Shown here: piece by piece, positions 1-8,015 of the stretch
Layout of the letters: the number at the start of each line of letters is the position of its first letter
Position numbering within the stretch: position 1 is the stretch's first letter
Assembly (NCBI RefSeq): GCF_004353825.1
Contig: NZ_SMNA01000005.1
Span: forward strand, 310,001 to 374,000
Reading direction: 5' to 3'
Source of the DNA: Occultella glacieicola
GTDB taxonomy: Bacteria > Actinomycetota > Actinomycetes > Actinomycetales > Beutenbergiaceae
Length of the DNA: 64,000 nt
The notes under the pieces: model-generated
What the model saw: only the letters and a program-made list of their open reading frames with translations
What the model was told of the DNA's origin: nothing
Databases searched by the model: none
Program-made: the position numbers and the translations under genes

Positions 1-1
1 T

Positions 2-298
2 CTCTGGATCAGCACCGACGGCAACGCCCTCGGCACGAACGACGGCCTGTTCGGGGTCGCCGTCGACGGGGAGTACCGGGGTCAGGTCAAGCAGTTCCTG
101 ACCGTGCCGACCTCCGCGGAGACCTGCGGTCCGAAGGTCACCGAGACCCGCGTGCTGGTGTGCGTGCAGCACCCGGGCGAGGCGTCCGGCGCCTCGTTCG
201 AGAACCAGTTCTCGCACTGGCCCGACGGCGGCACGTCCGTCCCGCGGCCGTCGGTCGTCGTGGCGTGGCGTCCGGACGGCATCCGGATCGGCCGCTGA
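2..298 (+). CDS. PhoX-like phosphatase (DUF839), C-terminal end
   Basis: The window opens inside this gene, and an open frame runs from base 2 to the TGA at 296-298, giving the last 98 residues. The visible stretches LWISTDGNALGTNDGLF, VLVCVQHPGE and FENQFSHWPDG resemble the C-terminal beta-propeller blades of PhoX/DUF839 proteins, which are secreted calcium/iron-dependent alkaline phosphatases. The catalytic residues and any Tat signal lie outside the window, so enzyme activity cannot be judged. It converges on the NCS2 permease, and a perfect hairpin lies between them. The family assignment rests on motif resemblance only. Confidence 0.7.
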   Translation, partial: LWISTDGNALGTNDGLFGVAVDGEYRGQVKQFLTVPTSAETCGPKVTETRVLVCVQHPGEASGASFENQFSHWPDGGTSVPRPSVVVAWRPDGIRIGR

Positions 299-327
299 CC
301 GACCCGCACCGGCCCGCACTCGAACCG

Positions 328-358
328 AGGGCCACCCGCCGAGCCGGCGGGTGGCCCT
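328..358. terminator. Bidirectional hairpin terminator
   Basis: A perfect 13-bp inverted repeat (328-340 pairs with 346-358) with a 5-base loop lies between the convergent PhoX-like gene and the NCS2 permease. Position and symmetry suit a terminator serving both strands. There is no clear T-tract, which is usual in high-GC actinomycetes. Confidence 0.75.
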
Positions 359-376
359 CCTGGCGTCGTCCGCCCG

Positions 377-1852
377 TCAGCCGAACCAGACCTGCAGCGG
401 TCCCCGGATGTAGTACAGGACGAACAGGATGGCCGCGCCCCACATCAGCGGGTGCACCTTCGCCGCCTTGCCGACCGCGACCTTGATGACCACGAACGCG
501 ATGAACCCGGCGCCCATGCCCGCAGTGATCGAGAAGGTGAACGGCATCAGCACGATCGCCAGGAACGCCGGCAACGAGACCTCGATGTTCTTCCAGTCGA
601 TCCCGGTGACCTGGGACATCATCAGGAAGCCGACCAGCACCAGCGCCGGGGTGGCGGCCTCCGAGGGGACGATGTCCACGATCGGGGACAGGAACGTGGC
701 GAGCAGGAACGCGATCCCGGTCACCACCGAGGCGAGCCCGGTCCGGGCCCCCTCCCCCACACCGGCCGCGGACTCGATGTAGCTGGTGTTGGACGAGACC
801 GACCCGGCGCCACCGGCGGCCGCGGCGATGGAGTCGACCACGAGGATCGCCCGGGTCCGCGGCGGGTTGCCCTGCTCGTCCAGCAGCCCGGCCTCGCTGC
901 CGACCGCGACCATCGTGCCCATCGTGTCGAAGAAGTCGGCGAGCAGCAGGGAGAACACGAGCAGGACGACCGTGATCAGGCCGACCTTCTCGATCGAGCC
1001 GAACAGCGAGAAGTTCCCGAGCAGGTCGAAGTCCGGCACCGCGACCGGCGAGTCCGGGATGGCCGGGGTGTTCAGCTTCCACCCGTCCGCGTTCGACCCG
1101 TCCGGAACCTGCGGACCGACCTGCGCGATCGCCTCGATGATGATCGCCAGGACGGTGGCGGCGATGATCGAGATGAGCAGGGCGCCCTTCACCTTCTTGA
1201 CCCAGAGCACGATCGTCAGGAGCAGCCCGAGCACGAACACCAGCATCGGCCAGCCGACCAGGGAGCCGCCGATCCCGAGCTCCACCGGGGTGGCCAGGGA
1301 GGCCGGGATCCGGACGATGCCCGCGTCGACGAAGCCGATGAACGCGATGAACAGCCCGATGCCCACGCTGATCGCGGTCTTGAGTTCGACCGGCACCGCC
1401 TTGAACACGGCCTCCCGGAACCCGGTGAGCACCAGGACTCCGATGATGATGCCCTCGATCACCACGATGCCCATGGCGTCCGCCCAGGTCATGTCCGGCA
1501 GGATCGCGATCGAGAACGCGACCACGGCGTTCAACCCGAGTCCGGCGGCGATCGCGATCGGGAAGTTCGCGAACACCCCCATGGCGACGGACATCACGCC
1601 GGCGATCAGCGCGGTCGCGGCGGCCACCTTGGCGACCGACGTCGCCTCGTCGCCGCCGAGGAAGGCGCCCGTGCCGTCCGCGACGGTGCCGATGATCAAC
1701 GGGTTCAGCACGATGATGTAGCTCATCGCGAAGAACGTGACCAGGCCACCGCGGATCTCCCGGCCGACGGTCGAACCACGCTCGGTGATCTTGAAGAACC
1801 TGTCCAGGGGACCGGAGGTCGCGGGCGCGCTCTCGGTGCGAGGGGTGCTCAT
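377..1852 (-). CDS. NCS2 family purine permease
   Basis: This 491-residue polytopic membrane protein resembles the AzgA/PbuG branch of the NCS2 nucleobase:cation symporters, which import adenine, guanine or hypoxanthine. The N-terminal GREIRGGLVTFFAMSYII, the AAGLGLNAVVAFSI segment and the DFFDTMGTMVAVG helix are typical of that branch. Length fits the family. The ATG at 1852 (MSTPRTESAP) was chosen; the frame is open 13 codons further upstream, but that stretch is Arg/Pro-rich and looks non-coding. It stands alone, divergent from the DUF2530 gene. Exact substrate cannot be read from the sequence. Confidence 0.9.
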   Translation of the reverse strand: MSTPRTESAPATSGPLDRFFKITERGSTVGREIRGGLVTFFAMSYIIVLNPLIIGTVADGTGAFLGGDEATSVAKVAAATALIAGVMSVAMGVFANFPIAIAAGLGLNAVVAFSIAILPDMTWADAMGIVVIEGIIIGVLVLTGFREAVFKAVPVELKTAISVGIGLFIAFIGFVDAGIVRIPASLATPVELGIGGSLVGWPMLVFVLGLLLTIVLWVKKVKGALLISIIAATVLAIIIEAIAQVGPQVPDGSNADGWKLNTPAIPDSPVAVPDFDLLGNFSLFGSIEKVGLITVVLLVFSLLLADFFDTMGTMVAVGSEAGLLDEQGNPPRTRAILVVDSIAAAAGGAGSVSSNTSYIESAAGVGEGARTGLASVVTGIAFLLATFLSPIVDIVPSEAATPALVLVGFLMMSQVTGIDWKNIEVSLPAFLAIVLMPFTFSITAGMGAGFIAFVVIKVAVGKAAKVHPLMWGAAILFVLYYIRGPLQVWFG

Positions 1853-1929
1853 GGGTCGCCATCTTGGCAGAGGCCGGCGGCCGGGCAACACCTTTCGGAC
1901 TCCCCGCCCGGGCGGATGCCGACCTGTCC

Positions 1930-1935
1930 TACGAT
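1930..1935 (+). promoter_or_regulatory. -10 box TACGAT of a leaderless gene
   Basis: TACGAT lies exactly 6 bases before the GTG at 1942, so transcription would begin at or next to the start codon. No Shine-Dalgarno sequence precedes that GTG. Inference from spacing only. Confidence 0.5.
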
Positions 1936-1941
1936 CGGGGG

Positions 1942-2193
1942 GTGCTCCCCTCCCCCGACCGCCCGGCGCCGAAGGAACTCGCGCCCGCCCGGGTGAACGC
2001 GAAGGCGCTCACCCTGATCGGCATCGGCGCCTGGGTGGCCGCCCTGGTGGTGTTCGGGGTGCTGCACCTGACCGGAACCGTCATCGACGGTCGCTGGCCC
2101 CTGATCTGCATCACCGGCGTGGTGCTGGGCTGGATCGGTTTCTGGTGGCTGCACCGCGTCCACCTCATCAACGACGAAGGAATCTCCGAGTGA
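1942..2193 (+). CDS. DUF2530 membrane protein
   Basis: A small 83-residue protein with two predicted membrane helices (about residues 22-43 and 54-70, ending in GWIGFWWLHRVH). It matches the DUF2530 family of actinobacteria, whose function is unknown and which often lies beside an NCS2 permease, as here. The GTG at 1942 is preferred because a TACGAT -10 box lies 6 bases upstream, suggesting leaderless translation; the frame is open further upstream but has no signal. Its stop overlaps the start of the dehydrogenase gene by 4 bases (GTGA), so the two are probably cotranscribed and translationally coupled. Confidence 0.75.
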   Translation: MLPSPDRPAPKELAPARVNAKALTLIGIGAWVAALVVFGVLHLTGTVIDGRWPLICITGVVLGWIGFWWLHRVHLINDEGISE

Positions 2194-3125
2194 AACTGCT
2201 GCTGCCGACCTCGATCCCGCTGTCCGTCACGGTGCCCGACGGCGTCACGACCGCCACGTACGACAACGCCGCCCCGATCCCGGACGAGCACCGCGACGCC
2301 GAGGCGATCGTGGTGTGGGCGATCTCCGGTCAGCGGCTCGCCGACATGGTCGCGGAACTGCCGCGGCTGCGCTGGATCCAGGCGCTGATGGCCGGCACGG
2401 ACGCGGTGGCCGCGGCCGGGTTCGACCCCTCCGTGGTGGTGACGTCGGGTGGCGGTCTCCATGACGCACCGGTCGCCGAGCACACCCTCGGCCTGATCCT
2501 CGCCGCTGCCCGGCGCCTCGACGTGGCGGTCCGGGCCGGCGACGCCCACGAGTGGTACTCCGACCCGTCCGCGCACCAGTCGTTCGGGACCACCGAGACG
2601 TTCAGCACCCTGTACGGGGCGAAGGTCGTGATCTGGGGGTTCGGCGGGATCGGGACCCGGCTGGCCGGCCACCTGACCGGCCTCGGCGCCGAGGTGGTCG
2701 GCGTGGCCACTACGGCCGGGGAGCGCAGCGGCTACCGGGTGATCACCCCCGCGGACCTGCCGGGCGAACTGACCGACGCCGACGTGCTCGTGGACATCCT
2801 CCCGGCGCTGCCGACCACGCAGAACGTGGTCGACGCCGCCATCCTGGGCGCGCTCCCCACCCATGCCTGGTTCGTGAACGTCGGCCGCGGCGCCACCGTG
2901 GACGAGGCGGCACTCAAGCAGGCACTCACCGACGGCACCATCGGCGGGGCGGCATTGGACGTCTTCGCCACCGAGCCGCTGCCCGCCGGCGACCCGCTCT
3001 GGGGCTCCCCCAACCTGATCGTCACTCCGCACATCGCGGGCGGCCGGCCGCACGACCCGGAGCTGCGGATCGAGGAGAACCTGCGCCGCTTCCTGGCCGG
3101 CGAGGACCTGCTCTACACCGTCTGA
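2190..3125 (+). CDS. D-2-hydroxyacid dehydrogenase
   Basis: A 311-residue NAD(P)-dependent dehydrogenase of the D-isomer-specific 2-hydroxyacid family (phosphoglycerate dehydrogenase / glyoxylate reductase type). The Rossmann motif VVIWGFGGIGTRL sits near residues 150-162. The catalytic Arg, Glu and His are visible in FVNVGRGATVDE, DVFATEPLP and TPHIAGGRP. The GTG start at 2190 overlaps the DUF2530 stop by 4 bases and has AAGGA 8 bases upstream. At 311 residues it is the short form without a regulatory ACT domain. The substrate is not evident. Confidence 0.88.
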   Translation: MKLLLPTSIPLSVTVPDGVTTATYDNAAPIPDEHRDAEAIVVWAISGQRLADMVAELPRLRWIQALMAGTDAVAAAGFDPSVVVTSGGGLHDAPVAEHTLGLILAAARRLDVAVRAGDAHEWYSDPSAHQSFGTTETFSTLYGAKVVIWGFGGIGTRLAGHLTGLGAEVVGVATTAGERSGYRVITPADLPGELTDADVLVDILPALPTTQNVVDAAILGALPTHAWFVNVGRGATVDEAALKQALTDGTIGGAALDVFATEPLPAGDPLWGSPNLIVTPHIAGGRPHDPELRIEENLRRFLAGEDLLYTV

Positions 3126-3129
3126 GCGA

Positions 3130-3186
3130 GCGAGGGTGCGATCGGGCGGCGGATCGCGCCGATCGGCCGCAGGACCGCACCCTCGC
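3130..3186. terminator. Long-range inverted repeat between convergent genes
   Basis: GCGAGGGTGCG (3130-3140) is repeated inverted at 3176-3186, enclosing a 35-base loop that itself holds GATCGG-type partial symmetry. It lies directly after the dehydrogenase stop and before the stop of the convergent hydrolase, so it may act as a terminator for both. The wide loop is unusual for a simple terminator. Confidence 0.5.
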
Positions 3187-3211
3187 GGGTCGGCGGCGGG
3201 TCAGGGGCGGG

Positions 3212-4081
3212 TCAGCGGGTGGCCCGGGTGATGAAGTCCCGCAGGAGCAGGTTCACGAAGACCGGGTCGCGGGCCATCGGCAGGTGCCCGGCGCCGTCGA
3301 TCTCGACGTGCTCGCCCCCGGTCAGGTCCGCGACGATCCGGCCCCGCTCGGGCGGCTGGCACCGGTCCTCGGTGCCCGTGATCACGAGCACCGGGCACCG
3401 CACGGCCGCGCACGCGGCGCGGGCCGCGGCCTCCCCGGAGTACCTCGACGGCGGCGCACCGACGTCCGCGAGGTTCGCCTCCGCCGTCGGGCCGGCCCAG
3501 GAGACCATGTCCTCGACCTGCTTGCTCGAGTGCGGCTCCGGGAACATCTGGTCGAAGAAGAACCGCGTGAAGGCGGGCCAGTCGCGCTGCCAGTAGTTCC
3601 GGTTGAGCTTGGCCCAGCCCGCCTCGGTGTCGAGCACGGCATCGAAGTCGTGGGCGACCTTCCACGGGTGCGGCGGGGTCAACGGCAGCCCGGGATTGAT
3701 CGCGACGACGCCGCGGACCCGCTCCGGATGCTCGGCGGCCATGATCAGCGCCAGACCGGCGCCGGAGCACACGCCGCACAGCACGGCCGCGGCGGACCCG
3801 ACCTCCGCCAGCACCGCCCAGGCGTCCTCGACCATGCCATCGAACGCGTAGTCGGCCGGGTCCGTGGGCCGGTCCGACCCACCGTTGCCGCGCGGGTCCG
3901 CGGTCACCACCCGGCAGGTCCGGGCCAGGAACGGCACCTGCGCCTTCCAGGCCCGGCCCTGCGCGATGACGTCCGGCATCAGCAGGAACACGGTCGGCCC
4001 GCCGGTGCCGAAGACCTCGTAGTGCGTGCGGACCCCGCGCACGCCGACCTCGCCGGCCCGGGTCGGTGCGAGCGCGCGCAT
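3212..4081 (-). CDS. Alpha/beta-hydrolase with Cys in the nucleophile position
   Basis: A 289-residue alpha/beta-hydrolase fold protein. The nucleophile elbow reads GVCSG, so Cys replaces the Ser of GxSxG. The acid and His of the triad are visible in GTEDRCQP and GAGHLPM. It is a paralogue of the N-terminal half of the preceding fusion gene: both share WAKxNxxYW and end in DPVxxNLLxxxF. Start and upstream stop overlap by one base (TGATG), so it is translationally coupled as the last gene of the operon. A Cys nucleophile is known in dienelactone hydrolases; the reaction here is unknown. Confidence 0.85.
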   Translation of the reverse strand: MRALAPTRAGEVGVRGVRTHYEVFGTGGPTVFLLMPDVIAQGRAWKAQVPFLARTCRVVTADPRGNGGSDRPTDPADYAFDGMVEDAWAVLAEVGSAAAVLCGVCSGAGLALIMAAEHPERVRGVVAINPGLPLTPPHPWKVAHDFDAVLDTEAGWAKLNRNYWQRDWPAFTRFFFDQMFPEPHSSKQVEDMVSWAGPTAEANLADVGAPPSRYSGEAAARAACAAVRCPVLVITGTEDRCQPPERGRIVADLTGGEHVEIDGAGHLPMARDPVFVNLLLRDFITRATR

Positions 4082-6378
4082 CAGAGGAGTTCCGCGAGCA
4101 TCGCCGCGGCCCGCGCCGCGCCGGCGGTCTCCACCGGCAGTGCCGTCGAGGCGCGCCCGATCTCCGCGGCTATCGCGGCCGCGAGCGCGTCCGGGTCGCA
4201 GGCCTCCTCGTACTCGACGCACCGGCCCGCCCGGTACCGCTCGAGCCGGTGCCGCACGTGCACGTTCTGCTCGAAGTGGTGCCGGAGCGGGACGTACAGG
4301 AACGGACGGCCGGCCGCGGCGAGCTCCATCGACGTGGTCAGGCCGCCCTGGACCACGGCCAGGTCGCAGGCACCCAGGTGCCGGTACAGGTCGGGGACGT
4401 ACCCCCGGTAGGTGACCCCACGCCGTCGGGGCAGGTCGTCGGGATCGATCCGCGGACCGGTGACCACGAGGACATGCAGTCCGTCAACCGCCCGGCGCGC
4501 CGCCGGCACGGCGTCCAGGACCCGGTGCAGCAGTGCGGTGCCGACTCCCGAGCCGCCCACGGTGACCACGCAGAGCCGGTCGTCGGCGCCGAGTCCGAGC
4601 CCCCGTCGCAACGCCGCGCGCTCCGCGTCGGTGGGCGGCACGAAGCCGGTGACGTACCCGGCGAAGTCGAAGTTCGCCTCCGTCCACTCGCGGATGCCCG
4701 GCAGCCCCGGCCCGAACGTCAGGTCCACGACGTCGTCGGGGTTCCCGACGAAGATCGAGCGGTCGCGGACCCGGCGGTAGCGCGCCCGCTGCTCGATCAT
4801 CTCCGCGTTGTAGTCGGCCGTGAGCGCCTCCTCGGCGGCGCCGCCGTCGGGCATCGGCACCCACCCGACGAAGTCGGTCATCCACGCGAACGAGAAGCGC
4901 TTGAGCTCGGGGTTCTCGTGCAGGAAGTAGTCGACGTCCCACGCCTCGTCGCCGATGACGAGGTCGTAGTTCTCCTCCCGCACCACGTCGGCGAACACCA
5001 TGAAGTTGTTCACCAGGACCTCGTCCATGCGACGGATGGCCTGGAACGCGTGCAGGTCGTGGTCGGCGGACTCGTCCTCGATGTGGGCCGACTCGTTCGC
5101 GAGCCACGCGGACGCGGGGTGCACCCGCTCCCCGGCGTCGCCCAGCACCCGGGTCACCGGGTGCTGGGTGAGCCAGTCGATCTCCAGGTCCGGGTGGTGC
5201 AGGCGCAACTGCTGGGCGACGGCGAGGTCCCGCCGGGCGTGGCCGAGGCCGATCGGGGAGGACAGGTACAGGGCACGGCGCGGGCGCCGCTGCGCGCGCG
5301 TCCAGGTCCGACGGCGGGGGTTCGGGCTCCAGCGCGGGTCCGGTCGGTCCGTGGTGCTCGGGGCGGGCGGGGCGGCGCGGGCGGTGGTGGCATCCATCGC
5401 GAACTCCTTGATGAGCAGGTTGGTCCGGACCGGGTCCCGGGCGGGCAGGCCGTGGCCGCCGCCCTCGACGAGGACCAGGTCGCCACCGGTGAGGTCGGCG
5501 AGCCGGATCCCGATGGCCGCCGGGCGCAGCGCGTCCTGGACCCCGTGCACCACGAGCACGGGGCAGCGCACCCGCTCGCACAGCGGATCGAGCCTGATCC
5601 GGGTGGCGCCCTCGAGGCCGAGCCGGCCGGCCGTCGTGTCCGCGAGGGTCTGCGGATCGATCTGGTGGGCCCACGCCACCACGTCCTCGATCTGCTTCGT
5701 GGCGTGGGGCTCGGTGAACATCCTCCGGGCGAAGAAGTCGACGTAGTCGTCGTACCCGCCGCCGAGCCAGTACTCCTTGTTGTACTTGGCCCAGCCCTGC
5801 GTGGTGTCGAGCTGGCCGTCCCAGGCGTACCTCTCCCGCTCCGGCGCCGCCACGTCCAGGCCGCAGGACGGCGCGATGGCCACGAGCGCGGCGACCCGGT
5901 CCGGGTGCCCCACGGCGAGGTGGACCGCCCACGCCGCGCCGCAGGAGTAGCCGACGATCACGGCCCGGTCGGTCCCGGTGGCGTCCAGCACGTCGGCCGC
6001 GTCGGCCGCGTACTGCTCGTCGGTGTAGGCCGACGCCCCCGACGGCCGCCCGGCGGCGCCGCTGCCCCGCCCGTCGAACGTGATCACCCGGAAGTACCGG
6101 GCCAGGTAAGGCACCTGCGCCTTCCAGAACCGGGACGGCACGAGCGACCAGGTGGGCAGCAGCAGGATCGTGGTGGGGCCGGACCCGTAGACCGCGTACG
6201 GGATCGCCACGCCGTCCCGGACGGTGACGCCGGTGGTCCCCGGCGCCCGGACCGGCCGTGGCTCGTCCCGGTCCCCGGCCGCGGGGGTGAACCGGAGGAC
6301 CCTGGCTCGCGTCGGGCTGCTTCGCCCGAGCACGGGACGTCCCGTCATGTCCGCAGTGTCCTCCGGTTCGGCACTCAT
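4081..6378 (-). CDS. Alpha/beta-hydrolase - GT-B glycosyltransferase fusion
   Basis: A 765-residue two-domain protein. Residues about 40-327 are an alpha/beta-hydrolase with nucleophile elbow GYSCG, acid in GVQDALRP and His in GGGHGLP. After a Pro/Arg-rich linker (about 335-370), residues 371-765 form a MurG/GT28-like GT-B glycosyltransferase with SSPIGLGHARRD at its start and VVQGGLTTSMELAAAGRPF in the donor site. The ATG at 6378 has GGAAAGG upstream. At the junction an in-frame ATG (5397) has a canonical AAGGAG 6 bases before it, and the first domain ends where its 289-residue paralogue stops. The gene looks like a recent in-frame fusion that may also yield free glycosyltransferase. The cluster is probably for glycosylating and hydrolysing a small molecule or lipid. 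Confidence 0.82.
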   Translation of the reverse strand: MSAEPEDTADMTGRPVLGRSSPTRARVLRFTPAAGDRDEPRPVRAPGTTGVTVRDGVAIPYAVYGSGPTTILLLPTWSLVPSRFWKAQVPYLARYFRVITFDGRGSGAAGRPSGASAYTDEQYAADAADVLDATGTDRAVIVGYSCGAAWAVHLAVGHPDRVAALVAIAPSCGLDVAAPERERYAWDGQLDTTQGWAKYNKEYWLGGGYDDYVDFFARRMFTEPHATKQIEDVVAWAHQIDPQTLADTTAGRLGLEGATRIRLDPLCERVRCPVLVVHGVQDALRPAAIGIRLADLTGGDLVLVEGGGHGLPARDPVRTNLLIKEFAMDATTARAAPPAPSTTDRPDPRWSPNPRRRTWTRAQRRPRRALYLSSPIGLGHARRDLAVAQQLRLHHPDLEIDWLTQHPVTRVLGDAGERVHPASAWLANESAHIEDESADHDLHAFQAIRRMDEVLVNNFMVFADVVREENYDLVIGDEAWDVDYFLHENPELKRFSFAWMTDFVGWVPMPDGGAAEEALTADYNAEMIEQRARYRRVRDRSIFVGNPDDVVDLTFGPGLPGIREWTEANFDFAGYVTGFVPPTDAERAALRRGLGLGADDRLCVVTVGGSGVGTALLHRVLDAVPAARRAVDGLHVLVVTGPRIDPDDLPRRRGVTYRGYVPDLYRHLGACDLAVVQGGLTTSMELAAAGRPFLYVPLRHHFEQNVHVRHRLERYRAGRCVEYEEACDPDALAAAIAAEIGRASTALPVETAGAARAAAMLAELL

Positions 6379-6425
6379 CGCCCAGCCTTTCCGCAGTGCC
6401 GCCGACCTCATGTCCGCCCCGGGGG

Positions 6426-7592
6426 TCAGGCCCGGATCTCGAGCACCCGGTTGAACGGGGTCTGGGCCACCGAGGTGAACCGGGTGAAGCCCGCCGCGGT
6501 GGCGACGTCCCGGATCCGGGCCGGGCCGGCCTGGGTGCCGAGGGCCAGACCGACATCCTGGGACAGGGACGCGGGCGTGCACAGCAGCGTGGAGAAGCCG
6601 TAGTACGCCCGGCCCACCGGGTTCAGGTTGTCCTCGACGTGGTCGCCGGCCATCGGCTCGACCACCATCCAGGTCCCGCCCGGCGCGAGGGCCTGCCGAA
6701 CCTGGGTGGCGGCGCCGACCGGGTCACCCATGTCGTGCAGGCAGTCGAACATCGTGATCAGGTCGAAGCCCGAGCCCGGGAGCGCCTGCGCGGGCGCCAC
6801 CTGGAAGTCCACCCGGTCGGCGACCCCCGCGTCCGCGGCCCGGCGCCGGGCGGTGGCGATCGAGGCCTCGTGGTAGTCGGAGCCGACGAACCGCGAGTTC
6901 GGGAACGCCTGGGCCATCAGCACGGTCGAGGCCCCGTGGCCGCAACCGACGTCCGCGACCAGGGCCCCTTCCTGCAGCTTCTCTACGACGCCGTCGAGGG
7001 CGGGCAGCCAGGAATCGATCAGGTTCGCGTTGTAGCTCGGACGGAAGAACCGCTCGCACCCGACGTGCACGTCGGTGACGTGCTCGTGCCAGCCGAAGCC
7101 GGACCCGTTGCGGGCCGCGTCGAGGATGTGGTCGACGTCGTGCACGGTGCCGAGCGCGATCTGGAAGAACCCGGGCAGGAACGCGGGGCTGTCCTCGACC
7201 GTGAGCGCGATGGCCTGCTCCGGCGGCAGGGTGTACCGGCCCGACGGCGGGTCGTAGGTCAGGTAGGCACCCGCGGCCTGGGCGTTCAGCCATTCGCGGG
7301 CGTACGGCTCCGCCGTCCCGGTACGGGCCGCGAGTTCGGCCGGCGTGCTGGGACCGTGCGCGGCCAGGTCGCGGTAGTAGCCGAGCTTGTCGCCTAGGAC
7401 GACCAGGGCGGCGTTCAGGGTGGCGCCGACCTCGTCGACCGCACGGAACACGAACGCCATCAGGGCGTCCATGTCGACGGCGGGGGGTGCCTCCGGCGGC
7501 GCGCTGGCAGCCGACTCGGGGGCGGTCGGCGGGGTGACGGCTGGCGTGCTCGCGGCCTGCTGGGTGCTCGGTGCGGATGTCTCGGTGCTCAT
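6426..7592 (-). CDS. SAM-dependent methyltransferase with N-terminal winged helix
   Basis: A 388-residue class I methyltransferase. An Ala/Pro-rich leader (1-55) precedes a winged-helix-like domain (about 60-165, with PAELAARTGTAEPYAREWL), then the Rossmann domain with motif I VADVGCGHGASTVLMAQAF and FDLITMFDCLHDMGDP. The layout resembles mycobacterial Rv2258c-type methyltransferases, in which the N-terminal domain dimerises. ATG 7592 has GGAGG 5 bases upstream. It is the first gene of the operon with the hydrolase-glycosyltransferase and the Cys hydrolase (47-base gap). The methyl acceptor is unknown, probably a small molecule. Confidence 0.85.
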   Translation of the reverse strand: MSTETSAPSTQQAASTPAVTPPTAPESAASAPPEAPPAVDMDALMAFVFRAVDEVGATLNAALVVLGDKLGYYRDLAAHGPSTPAELAARTGTAEPYAREWLNAQAAGAYLTYDPPSGRYTLPPEQAIALTVEDSPAFLPGFFQIALGTVHDVDHILDAARNGSGFGWHEHVTDVHVGCERFFRPSYNANLIDSWLPALDGVVEKLQEGALVADVGCGHGASTVLMAQAFPNSRFVGSDYHEASIATARRRAADAGVADRVDFQVAPAQALPGSGFDLITMFDCLHDMGDPVGAATQVRQALAPGGTWMVVEPMAGDHVEDNLNPVGRAYYGFSTLLCTPASLSQDVGLALGTQAGPARIRDVATAAGFTRFTSVAQTPFNRVLEIRA

Positions 7593-7752
7593 CGGATCCT
7601 CCGTCGGTTCCTCGGTGTGAAGTGGGTTGTGGTTCGCGGCTGATGCCGTGACTTGAGAACGTAGGTTCGCGCGGCACCGGCCCGCGTCAGGTGCCCCACC
7701 TGGTCCGAACCAGCACCTCACCCGCCCGGCCCCTGGCCTGGCGGGAGCGTCC

Positions 7753-7795
7753 GTGGTGTGATTCCGACGCACCGGGTGGCTCGCAACCGCACCAC
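7753..7795. repeat. Palindromic repeat, DUF559 family 1, copy 1
   Basis: An imperfect palindrome: left arm 7753-7767, right arm 7781-7795, centre CGCACCGGGTGGC. It shares GTGTGATTCCGACGCACCGGG with copies 3 and 4. Its right flank (CAGGCATG, then GAGGGGAC) recurs beside copy 3, so the conserved unit is longer than the palindrome. Confidence 0.8.
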
Positions 7796-7821
7796 AGCGG
7801 GTCAGGCATGGGCCGAGGGGA

Positions 7822-7905
7822 CCCACCCCGCTCCGCCCACCCCGCTCCACCCACCCCGCTCCGCCCACCCGGCTCCGCCCACCCCGCTCCGCCCACCCGG
7901 CCCCG
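7822..7905. repeat. 14-base minisatellite, six units
   Basis: Six head-to-tail units of CCCACCCCGCTCCG with one or two changes each (7822, 7836, 7850, 7864, 7878, 7892). The block lies inside the palindrome pair next to the DUF559 gene. The strand bias is extreme: one strand is almost free of purines. Confidence 0.9.
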
Positions 7906-7955
7906 TTCCCCCAGCGCACCGGGCCCACCGCTCCCCGCATGCGGCCCAGCCTGTT

Positions 7956-7998
7956 GTGGTGTGATTGCGAGGCACCCAGCACCTCGCAATCGCACCGT
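7956..7998. repeat. Palindromic repeat, DUF559 family 1, copy 2
   Basis: Left arm 7956-7972 (GTGGTGTGATTGCGAGG) and right arm 7982-7996 are nearly perfect complements. It lies 17 bases past the DUF559 gene stop and could double as its terminator. Its left flank GGCCCAGCCTGTTG faces copy 1, as in an inverted pair. Confidence 0.8.
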
Positions 7999-8015
7999 TA
8001 GCGCTGAGCGGGGTC

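Larger units (their letters stand above)
7593..8015. other. Intergenic region made of repeats
   Basis: These 423 bases separate the methyltransferase start from the stop of the DUF559 gene. They hold a palindrome (7753-7795), a six-unit 14-base minisatellite (7822-7905) and an inverted-facing palindrome (7956-7998). No credible gene is present: frames across the minisatellite translate to low-complexity Gly/Trp/Pro text, and the 14-base period is not a multiple of three. Confidence 0.8.

Noticed and set aside
452-1996. Long open frame opposite the NCS2 permease
   Set aside because: Its product is rich in Arg, Asp and His, with no domain, and mirrors the permease on the other strand. High GC makes such antisense frames common.
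3212-7592. Polyketide or nonribosomal peptide gene cluster
   Set aside because: No synthase, carrier protein or thioesterase of that kind is in the window.
7822-7905. Minisatellite as part of a Gly/Trp-rich protein
   Set aside because: The 14-base unit shifts frame each repeat, there is no start signal, and codon-position bias is absent.
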